From positions 1-47,565 of the forward strand of contig CAYTLW010000052.1 in assembly GCA_964438735.1 (NCBI GenBank): a DNA stretch of 47,565 nucleotides, given 5' to 3'. The notes beneath the pieces were generated by a model. It made no database searches. It saw only the letters and a list, made by a program, of their open reading frames with translations, and was not told where the DNA came from. The translations under genes and the position numbers were made by a program. Position 1 is the first letter of the stretch, and each line of letters begins with the position of its first letter. Origin of the DNA: CAYTLW01 sp964438735. GTDB lineage: Bacteria > Myxococcota_A > UBA9042. Below are positions 27,914 to 35,504 of the stretch, in pieces.

Positions 27914-28808
27914 CGCCGCTGTCGACACCGCTGTCGACGCCGTTATCACCAGACGCGGCGTTCGAATCGGCGACCTCGTGTTGCCACTCGTCATAGATCA
28001 GCGCGTCCAGCAGGCCTTGCGATTGGCCACCGGTGAAGTCAATGACCGCGCCATTGACCCACTGCGCCTCTTCGTCCAGCAGGCGCGAGACAAAGCGGCC
28101 CACTTCAGGCGTCGTCAGCAATCGACCGGCCGGGATGGCGCGCGCGACCACCTTCTGAAAGCGGGCCCACTTCTCCGGTGTGAACGCCGCGCGGACGGCC
28201 GGCGTATCCACCGTGCCGTAGTTGAGCAGGTTGACCCGGTAGCCGAGCGGTCCGAGCTCCCAGGACAGGTGCCGTACGTAGACCTCGAGCGCGGCTTTCG
28301 CGGCCGTGATGAGGCCGAAGTTGTTGATCAACGAATCGCTGATGGGATTGGTCAAGCCGAGCAGGCGTGCGCCTGGCGCCAGGAGGTCCTGTCCATGTAG
28401 CTGCTGGGCCCACCAGGCAAAGGTGTTGGCCATGGAATCCATGGTCTTGTGAAAGTTGCGCGGTATGAACTGTCGGAATCGGTCCTGACCACCGGCCAGG
28501 AAGCGACCCAACGAGGCGTTGGCGATGGCGTGCACGAAGATGCCTACACTCTGCGGTCCGGCCACCTCTGCCAGGTACGTGCTGGCCTGCAAGGTGCCCT
28601 CCCAGGTGCCGGCGTCCAACTCCATGAACACGGCGCGGCGCCCAAGGGCTTCGATCTCGGCCTTGAGTTCGTTGGCCTGCTCGGCAAAATTGCCACGGTG
28701 CAGGCCGAATATATTCAGGCCGGGGTCGGCGGCGAGGGCGCGCGCAATGTCGCGACCCGAGCCGGAGCTCACGCCGAGAATCACGGCCCATCTTGCGTTG
28801 TCACTCAT
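27894..28808 (-). CDS. Short-chain dehydrogenase/reductase, enoyl-ACP-reductase-like
   Basis: 304 aa. AGGAGAG lies ahead of the start. The cofactor loop is GVSSGSG (12-18). FVHAIANASLGRF and the tail of the active-site helix (AAKAALEVYVRHLSWELGPL) followed by RVNLLNYGTVDTPA resemble FabI-type reductases. The Lys (171) is present, but the expected Tyr is missing: position -4 is Ile167 and position -7 (the FabI Yx6K position) is Phe164. The enzyme may use another donor, bind without catalysis, or be an unusual reductase. It is the last gene of a probable three-gene lipid operon, 21 bases after the acyltransferase gene. The C-terminus is a poorly conserved Val/Asp/Ser tail. Confidence 0.87.
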   Translation of the reverse strand: MSDNARWAVILGVSSGSGRDIARALAADPGLNIFGLHRGNFAEQANELKAEIEALGRRAVFMELDAGTWEGTLQASTYLAEVAGPQSVGIFVHAIANASLGRFLAGGQDRFRQFIPRNFHKTMDSMANTFAWWAQQLHGQDLLAPGARLLGLTNPISDSLINNFGLITAAKAALEVYVRHLSWELGPLGYRVNLLNYGTVDTPAVRAAFTPEKWARFQKVVARAIPAGRLLTTPEVGRFVSRLLDEEAQWVNGAVIDFTGGQSQGLLDALIYDEWQHEVADSNAASGDNGVDSGVDSGVSPPAP

Positions 28809-28829
28809 GCTCTCTCCTGTGCCCGTCGC

Positions 28830-29558
28830 TCAGCAGCGTCGAGCCCGATCTATACAGTCCTGTACGGCGCGCTGCACGTGTAAATGCAGCTTTTGCATAT
28901 CTGCCCCATCGTTGGCGTGTCCGACATCCAACGGGGCGCCGATCACCTGCCGCACCTTGACGGGAAATGTGGGTGTGAATGGCCATGGCCCGGTCGGGCC
29001 GAACGCCAGCCAGGCCGGCAAACGACCCGGAATACGCAGGCGTTTGCCCCAGGAATGGCCGTCGACCAGGTTGACGTAGAAGTCATCCACACAGCTGGCC
29101 CCGACCGGCACGATGGGGATGCCAAGCTGCCTGGCCAGGCGCAGATAGCCGGTGCGGCGGCCCCAGTCGACCCGGTAACGGACGCGGAAGGATCGGGCGC
29201 ATTCCCTGGTGCCGCCCGGCGCCACCAGGATGTGCTCGCCACGTTCGATGGCCGCGTATAGTTCGGGCGAGTCGCCTGTGACCATGCCCAGTTCATCCAG
29301 CATGCGCCGGCCAAAACCGTTGGACTCGAAGACGGTGTGGGCGATGCCATGGGGCAGCCAGCCGCGACGCTTGTGCAACTCCACGGTGAGCATGCACAGG
29401 TCCCAGGCCAGCGGCCGACCATGGTAGCCGGCGATCATCACCGCCCGATCGCCGAGCAGATGGTCCAGGCCCTCCACCTCGTATCGGTGGTAGCGCTGCA
29501 AGGCCCGCCAGGTGGTCAACCAGGCGGCCAGAAAGGGCTGGTTGGCGTGTTCGATCAA
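28830..29558 (-). CDS. Lysophospholipid acyltransferase-like protein (LPLAT/MGAT group)
   Basis: About 242 aa if started at TTG 29558, which overlaps the stop of the preceding gene as TTGA; upstream in-frame sequence (to 29930) is Arg-rich and lies inside that gene. Motifs: MIAGYHGRPLAWDLCML (acyltransferase block I position with His), APGGTRECARSFRVRYRVDW (glycerol-phosphate/GGxxE-type block) and GIPIVPVGASCVDDFY. The pattern matches the monoacylglycerol/diacylglycerol-type LPLAT group rather than canonical PlsC NHx4D. Predicted job: acyl transfer from acyl-CoA or acyl-ACP to a glycerolipid or other alcohol at the inner membrane. The TTG start implies translational coupling to the upstream gene. 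Confidence 0.82.
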   Translation of the reverse strand: MIEHANQPFLAAWLTTWRALQRYHRYEVEGLDHLLGDRAVMIAGYHGRPLAWDLCMLTVELHKRRGWLPHGIAHTVFESNGFGRRMLDELGMVTGDSPELYAAIERGEHILVAPGGTRECARSFRVRYRVDWGRRTGYLRLARQLGIPIVPVGASCVDDFYVNLVDGHSWGKRLRIPGRLPAWLAFGPTGPWPFTPTFPVKVRQVIGAPLDVGHANDGADMQKLHLHVQRAVQDCIDRARRC

Positions 29559-30091
29559 GCGGGGAACTTCTGCAGCAGGAGGCCGAGGATGCTCATGCAG
29601 TTCACCGCCGCGGCGGCGTCGTCGCTGTTCTCTGCACTGCGCGATGCGGCGGCCTGCTCGACCAGCAGGTCGAAGGTGGTCTTGAGCACCCGTCCGCCAT
29701 CGGTGAACGCGTCGATGCCGCCATAGATGCCTGCCAGGTTGAGCGTCTGCACGATCTGTGTAGGCGACAGGCCCTCCATCAGACCCCAGTAGGCGTGCAC
29801 GGCCAATGGCATGGACTTGACCTTGGCGGCGTTGATGGCGATGAGGCAGCGTTCGCGGTCGACCCGCGCCATGCGTGGTCCGGACGGATCGGGGCTGTCG
29901 GGCCCTTCGTAGACCCGGTCGACGATCCACGTGCCCCAGGCGGCGACGCCATGTCCGCCCTCTCCGGGGTCGTAGCGTTTGACAGCGCCCGCAGCCACGG
30001 CATTCATGCTGGCGGAATCGTAGCCTGTTTGAAGGACGTCGATGTCATCCTGGCTGAGAATTGCGTTCAGATCATAGGTGTCGCTGGCCAT
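29555..30091 (-). CDS. AhpD/carboxymuconolactone decarboxylase-like protein lacking the Cys pair
   Basis: 178 aa. A GGGGGACTCGAG stretch precedes the start. The core ERCLIAINAAKVKSMPLAVH, then YWGLMEGLSPTQIVQTLNLA and YGGIDAF, has the shape of the gamma-carboxymuconolactone decarboxylase/AhpD fold. The CxxC pair that makes AhpD a peroxidase partner is absent (SMPLAVHAYW). It is therefore more like the CMD branch or a non-catalytic member. It is the first gene of an apparent operon with the acyltransferase and SDR genes, and is divergent from the KAS III gene. Function not assigned. Confidence 0.8.
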   Translation of the reverse strand: MASDTYDLNAILSQDDIDVLQTGYDSASMNAVAAGAVKRYDPGEGGHGVAAWGTWIVDRVYEGPDSPDPSGPRMARVDRERCLIAINAAKVKSMPLAVHAYWGLMEGLSPTQIVQTLNLAGIYGGIDAFTDGGRVLKTTFDLLVEQAAASRSAENSDDAAAAVNCMSILGLLLQKFPA

Positions 30092-30270
30092 CTCGAGTCC
30101 CCCTTATCTGTCTGTCTACAGCCGGCACAAATGACCCTTGAGCGGCCCTTCTGTCAAGCGTTGAAGCACAACATCGCGCCCTCGCGGCGGTACCCTCGCG
30201 ACCGCTTGCCGGCTTGTGGTTGCCATGCCATCTTGCCGCGCGTTGTTCGTCATGTGAATGGGAGGCGCAG

Positions 30271-31296
30271 GTGCTGCCAGTGAGGATCCTCGGAACGGGC
30301 AGTGTGCTGCCCGGCAGACGTGTGCAATCTGCAGAGCTGCTGTCGGAGGCGTTCCCGGAACGGGATGCAGAGGCGTTGCAGGCGCGCATCGGTATCGACA
30401 GCCGCTGTTGGGCAGGTCCGGATGACAGCCACGCCTCCATGGCTGCGCAGGCGGTTCAATCCGCCCTGGACGCGGCCGGCATGCATGCCTCGGAGCTTGG
30501 CCGACTCATCGTCACCTACACCACCGGCGGCGATCTGCTGGGCCCGGCGACCGCCAACGTGGTGGTGGATCTGCTCGGCATCAAAGGCACGTGCGATTGC
30601 TTCGATCTGAACAATGCCTGCATGGGTTTCCTCAGCGGCATGGACATCGCCAGCCGCTGCGTGGCCACGGGCGCCCGCCCCGTCGCCGTGGTCGCCTCGG
30701 AGATGCTCTCGCGATACCTGGCGCCGGAGAATCCGCGCACCTACGTCATCTTCGGCGATGCCGCCGCGGCGGCCATCGTCGGTCCATCACGGGGCGATGA
30801 CGGCGTCCTGGGCAGTTGGATGGCCAATGACGGCAGCCGCCGTGGCAGTGTGACGCTCCATCACCCGGGATTGACTGGCGAACGGGCCATCATCGACTTC
30901 GGACGGCCCAACGCGGAGATCGAGGCCTTGGCGCTGGACAGCCTGGCGATGGCCGCCGACGAGGCCTTGCAGCAGGCCGGACTGAGCACCGAAGACATCC
31001 GCTGGGTCCTGCCACATCAGCCCAATGGCGCCCTGTTCAAGGCCGTCGGAGAGCGACTGGGCATCCCCGCCGATCGGCTCGTGCCCATCGTTCAAGAGTC
31101 CGGCTGCGTTTCGTCAGCTTCGATTCCGCTCAGCCTGGATCGACTCGCGCGCAGCGGGCGAATTCAAGCCGGCGACCATCTGCTTCTGGTCGGTGTCGGC
31201 GAGGGCCTGTCCTACGGCGCGATGATCTACCGTGTCGGCGCTGCCGGATGGGGCGTCGGTGCGGCGATACCCAAGGCGCCGGGCGCTTCTGATTGA
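30271..31296 (+). CDS. 3-oxoacyl-ACP synthase III-like condensing enzyme (KAS III / thiolase fold)
   Basis: 341 aa from a GTG start at 30271. GGGAGG five bases ahead fixes this start over an upstream one at 30214. FabH-like landmarks: RIGIDSR, the nucleophile Cys117 in NNACMGF, His249 in LPHQPN, and GEGLSYGAMIY near the end. The third catalytic residue is altered: the segment aligned with FabH HGNTSAASVP reads SGCVSSASIP, so Asn is replaced by Cys279. KAS III enzymes condense acyl-CoA with malonyl-ACP or act as acyl transferases or OleA-type thiolases, and the substitution could change this chemistry. It is divergent from the acyltransferase/SDR operon and its last 70 bases overlap the convergent cyclase gene. 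Confidence 0.9.
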   Translation: MLPVRILGTGSVLPGRRVQSAELLSEAFPERDAEALQARIGIDSRCWAGPDDSHASMAAQAVQSALDAAGMHASELGRLIVTYTTGGDLLGPATANVVVDLLGIKGTCDCFDLNNACMGFLSGMDIASRCVATGARPVAVVASEMLSRYLAPENPRTYVIFGDAAAAAIVGPSRGDDGVLGSWMANDGSRRGSVTLHHPGLTGERAIIDFGRPNAEIEALALDSLAMAADEALQQAGLSTEDIRWVLPHQPNGALFKAVGERLGIPADRLVPIVQESGCVSSASIPLSLDRLARSGRIQAGDHLLLVGVGEGLSYGAMIYRVGAAGWGVGAAIPKAPGASD

Positions 31297-34200
31297 TCGC
31301 CGCGCAGGATCGACATCGGCAACAAGGCCAGCTCGGCCTGCAGCTCGGCGGCGCGTTGTCGGTGTGCCTTGGCGTCGTCGCGTGCCGAGTCGGCCATGGC
31401 CGCGTGGCATTCCATCTGCAGCCAGCGCTCGGACTTCTCTTCGGCCTCGGCCATGGTGTCGTCCAGGAGGGCAGCGCCTTTGTCCGTCTGGCCGCGCTCC
31501 TGGGCGAGCAGGGCTTTGAAGAAGACCGCGTACGGCCGGCCGAAGGGGAAGATGCGGCCAAACCGAACCATGGCGCCCACCGCGTCGGCGTACAGCTTGC
31601 CGAGCGCCTTCTCCTGGCCGCCACCGCTCTCTCGGGCTTCGCGCCATAACTCCAGGTACACCTCGCAGACCGTGAACACGCCGATGCATTGCCAGTAGGC
31701 GACTGGCCGTTCCTTGCGAATGCGGGCCATGGTGGCGTCTGCCACCTCCCGAGCAGCTTCGCGCTGACCCGCCCGCAGAAGGACCAGCGCGCGCACTCCT
31801 TGACCCCAGATGTACTCGGCGTTCGAGGCCTGCGATTCCAGCCAGGGCACGGCCTCTTCGAACAGATGCACAGCCTCTCTGGCCAGCCCCGCGCGCGCCA
31901 GGTAGAGACCGCGGAAGAGCACGTACCACGCCCGACCCTGGAGATTGCCGCTCTCCTTGGACACCTCGTCCAGGTGGGCCGACAGGTCGGAGACCTCGGC
32001 CAGGCGCCCCTGGTAGGTCAGCACCTGGGAGAGCACCGCCAGCACCTCTTCGAGCAGGCGGACGTCACCGCGCTGAACGCAGATGTCACGCGCCCTGCGG
32101 GTGCCCGATTCGGCCACCTGCCAGGCCGACTGGTACAGGCGGGACACGCCCACCCGGCTCAGCAGGTAGGCCTCGACCAGGGGCCGGTCATGCTCTTGAG
32201 CGAGCTCCATGGCCTGGTCTGCCCAACGCTGGCAGACGCTGTGCATGGGCAGGGCGCCCAGGACGATACTCATCATGGCGTAGGCGCGCCCCAGCTCCAC
32301 CGACGGCCCCAATGTCTCGGCCAGGTTCAGCTCGGCCAGGCCGCAATACAGGAAGCCCATGGCGTCGTTCTTGTAGCCAGCGATCTCGGTCAGGCGGTTG
32401 CGCAATTCCATGGCCCGCCGCCGCCGCAGTCGTTCGTCCTCCGCGAGCCCATGAGCCTGTCGGGAACGATCCCAGGGCACAAATCGCAGGGCCACCTGCT
32501 TGAGCAATCCCAGCAGCTGGCCGGGCAGGGTGGTGGCCAGGGGATAGCCCAGGTCGGATAACGCCCGCCAGGCGGCCGTTCGGCTGTCGTCCTGGTTGCC
32601 CAGGCGGAAGTGGGCTTCGGCGATGTCCGCCCACCAGGCGCCCCGCCGGAAGGTCGACACTCGCACGCCGGTCTTGCGTGAGTGGACCAGGGCCCGACCC
32701 AGAAAGCGTACGCACTCGGCGTTGGCTGAACGTTGCAGCGCCTGCCCGCCGGCCAGACCGAGGTACTGCACGGCCTTGCGCCAGTTCTCGGCCTCTGTCC
32801 AGTGGTGGGCCAGCAGGCCGTGATAGTTGTCCAGTTCGTCGGCGTGGTGGGTCTCGTGCCACGCCGCCACGGTGCCGTGCAGCTCCCGACGCTGACTCTG
32901 CAGCATCAGGTCGTAGATCGCCTCGCGGGCGATGATGTGGCGGAACTCGTAGATCGTGGCCTCGTCGTCCTCCACCGTGGGGCGGATGATGTCCAACCCG
33001 GTCAGCGCCTCGATCAGCCGACCATGATTGCTCCGGTCCGCTGCCCTGGGCATCACATCGGACAACACGTCCAGATCGAAGCTACGACCCAGCACGCTGG
33101 CGACCTTCAACAGCAGCTGTTCCTGGGGCGGCAGGCGATCGATACGCGAGGTGACCACTCCCTGGACCGTGGTGGGCAGCAGGGTGTCATCCAGCTGCTG
33201 GTCTGCTGTCGCAATTCGACAACGTCCCTCGCGCACTTCGATATGGCCCGCATCGCGCAGCGCCAGGGCCAGCTCCTCGCTGTAAAAGGAGTTGCCCTCG
33301 CCCTTGCGGCGAATGAGACCAGCGAGCGCATCCGGCAAGGACTCGACGCCGAGGCGAAGGCAGACCAGGTCGATGGTCTCGCCATCGCTCAGCGCCTCCA
33401 ACGGCATGAAGATCGTCGTGGGATCGGCGACGATATCCTCATAATCCTGCCGTGATTCCTCCGGCGGTCGGCTGCTCAACATGAACAGCACCGACGGCGC
33501 GTTGCGGACCAGGACCTTGAGCATGGCCAGCGACGCGGAGTCGAACCAGTGCACGTCTTCGGCGAATACGGCCACCGGTCTCGCCAGCGCGGCGCGAACC
33601 AGCAGCCTGGCCACCAGCTTGTGCAGGTTGTCCGCGCGCACCTCGGCGCCGAGGCTGCGGGTCAGATCGTTCTCGGGCAGGCTGCTGTTCAAGAGGTCGT
33701 TGAGCAGCGGGGCGCGCGTCACCAGGTCGGGGTCGTCGCTCAGTTGGGACAGGATGTGCTCGTCTACATCGGCGCCCGGTGCGACCTGTCGAATGCCCAG
33801 CAGATCCGCCGCCATGGGTGCCATGGCGTGGTACGGCGACTCCCTGGTGATCGAGTCGCCGGCACCGCGCAGGCAGCGGACCCCAGCCTCGTCGGCCATC
33901 CGCGTGGCTTCTGCGAGCAGGCGGGACTTGCCGACACCCGCGTCGGCCACCAGGAGTACAGTGCTGCCACGGCGGTCGCCGGAGAGCTCGCGGATGCCCT
34001 TGCCGATCAAATCGCGCTCTCGATGTCGGCCGACCAGGGGCACCTGGGCCCGTTCGACCTGCTCTTCCAGTTCGCCCTTGGGCTCGTAGAAGACGCTGGT
34101 GCCCTTGATCCCCTTGACCACCACCTGGTCGGTGGATTCGAAGGCGATCTGGCGCGCGCAAGCGTCCCGGGTGGGCTGGTCGCAGAGCACGTCCGGCACG

Positions 34201-35369
34201 GTCTCCTGCATCAGCCGCGCGGCCAGGTTCACCGGCGCGCCCATGATGGTGTACGCGGTTCGCGTCGCGTTGCCGATGGCGCCGCAATACACCTGGCCAG
34301 TGGCCACGCCAAGCGACGTAAAATGGCCACGCGAGCGGATCAGGTCGCGGATCTCGCACCCTGCCTCGATGGCGCGTAGCGCGTCATCTTCGTGGGCCAG
34401 GGGAGGCAGGCCCCAGCCGGCCATCAAGACCAGGCCCTTGTCGTCGTCGATCACCTTGTCGACGCTGCCCTCGTAGCGATAGATGATTCGCTGCAGGTCG
34501 CGCAGCAGCTCCTGTGCGCGTTCCAGGGCGTCTTCGTCTTCGAAGTCGATGGGCGGCAACTGGGCGAAGAGCGAGGTGACCTGTCGCAACTCTCCAAGCC
34601 ACCGCGTCTGCCCGGCGCCCACGCGACTCAACACCGCTCCTGGGACGAAGCGGCGCAGGGCGGTCATGGCATCCGGGCCCACGGGGACGATCTGCAGCGG
34701 CTCGAAATTGATGCGCTCGACCACCTCATTGAGGATGCCTTCGCCGCCGGGCAGCGTCTGTCCGGTGGCGGCGCCTTGCAGCAATGCCCATGCCTCCTTG
34801 GACAGGACGACAGTGCCCGGCACACCGTGGCCGGAGGCCTCGCGCAATTGCACGTTCGGTTCGCCGCCGACGACGAATAGCCAGCGATCGAGCATGCCGC
34901 CCAATTGCACCAACGAGGCCCTGCCGGCCCCAATGGCGATGGTCATCGTGAGCTGTGTATCGGACGAGATCTCGCGCTTGTGCAGCAGCTTCTGCAACGT
35001 CGCCCCGCAGACCGCAGCGCGCGCCGCCAGCAGCCGAGCGTCGCGCTCGCCGGAGTTGGCCGGGGCCCAGATGGCCAGCATGCCGTCGCCGGCGAAGTTC
35101 ACCACGTCGCCGCCATGGCTGGTCACCGTCTCGATCATCTGACCGAAATAGGCGTTGAGATGGCGCGTCAATTCCTCGACGCCGGCGCGACCGCGGGCGG
35201 TCTCCCGGATCATCAACCGGGTGAAGCCGGAGATATCGGCGAACAACACCGCCGATGGATCAAAATGCTGGGCCGCCGCCTGGCCGCCGAATTCCGGCCG
35301 CTCGATCAGGCGACGCCGCAGGTGCTCTGGTACGAAGCGGCTCAAGGCCACGGATGCAAAGGGTTCCAT
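31227..35369 (-). CDS. Soluble adenylyl cyclase-like protein: two class III cyclase domains, STAND-type ATPase, TPR tail
   Basis: 1380 aa. GAGGT lies ahead of the start. C1 (about 36-190) has the two metal-binding Asp residues (D45 in FADISGFT, D95 in NFAGDGML) but a degenerate C-terminal half. C2 (about 260-400) lacks the first Asp yet keeps N381 and R385 in PVNLAARL. Together they can build one active site, the arrangement seen in mammalian soluble adenylyl cyclase. A P-loop ATPase follows, with Walker A ADAGVGKS (475-482) and Walker B-like VAVFAEDVHWFDSASL. The C-terminal about 500 residues are helical TPR-like repeats. Predicted cytoplasmic cAMP-generating (or regulatory) enzyme. Divergent from the spermidine synthase-like gene. 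Confidence 0.9.
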   Translation of the reverse strand: MEPFASVALSRFVPEHLRRRLIERPEFGGQAAAQHFDPSAVLFADISGFTRLMIRETARGRAGVEELTRHLNAYFGQMIETVTSHGGDVVNFAGDGMLAIWAPANSGERDARLLAARAAVCGATLQKLLHKREISSDTQLTMTIAIGAGRASLVQLGGMLDRWLFVVGGEPNVQLREASGHGVPGTVVLSKEAWALLQGAATGQTLPGGEGILNEVVERINFEPLQIVPVGPDAMTALRRFVPGAVLSRVGAGQTRWLGELRQVTSLFAQLPPIDFEDEDALERAQELLRDLQRIIYRYEGSVDKVIDDDKGLVLMAGWGLPPLAHEDDALRAIEAGCEIRDLIRSRGHFTSLGVATGQVYCGAIGNATRTAYTIMGAPVNLAARLMQETVPDVLCDQPTRDACARQIAFESTDQVVVKGIKGTSVFYEPKGELEEQVERAQVPLVGRHRERDLIGKGIRELSGDRRGSTVLLVADAGVGKSRLLAEATRMADEAGVRCLRGAGDSITRESPYHAMAPMAADLLGIRQVAPGADVDEHILSQLSDDPDLVTRAPLLNDLLNSSLPENDLTRSLGAEVRADNLHKLVARLLVRAALARPVAVFAEDVHWFDSASLAMLKVLVRNAPSVLFMLSSRPPEESRQDYEDIVADPTTIFMPLEALSDGETIDLVCLRLGVESLPDALAGLIRRKGEGNSFYSEELALALRDAGHIEVREGRCRIATADQQLDDTLLPTTVQGVVTSRIDRLPPQEQLLLKVASVLGRSFDLDVLSDVMPRAADRSNHGRLIEALTGLDIIRPTVEDDEATIYEFRHIIAREAIYDLMLQSQRRELHGTVAAWHETHHADELDNYHGLLAHHWTEAENWRKAVQYLGLAGGQALQRSANAECVRFLGRALVHSRKTGVRVSTFRRGAWWADIAEAHFRLGNQDDSRTAAWRALSDLGYPLATTLPGQLLGLLKQVALRFVPWDRSRQAHGLAEDERLRRRRAMELRNRLTEIAGYKNDAMGFLYCGLAELNLAETLGPSVELGRAYAMMSIVLGALPMHSVCQRWADQAMELAQEHDRPLVEAYLLSRVGVSRLYQSAWQVAESGTRRARDICVQRGDVRLLEEVLAVLSQVLTYQGRLAEVSDLSAHLDEVSKESGNLQGRAWYVLFRGLYLARAGLAREAVHLFEEAVPWLESQASNAEYIWGQGVRALVLLRAGQREAAREVADATMARIRKERPVAYWQCIGVFTVCEVYLELWREARESGGGQEKALGKLYADAVGAMVRFGRIFPFGRPYAVFFKALLAQERGQTDKGAALLDDTMAEAEEKSERWLQMECHAAMADSARDDAKAHRQRAAELQAELALLPMSILRGDQSEAPGALGIAAPTPHPAAPTR

Positions 35370-35504
35370 CTACCTCTACTGTCCCAGTATGATGCCCGTG
35401 CGGGTGGCCCACGGTCGGTAATCCGCCGCCACTCTAGCCGGCGAGACGCCAATTGCACAGAATGGTGCGTCGCACTCGGCCACGTGGCGCGACGAAGAGG
35501 CTAC

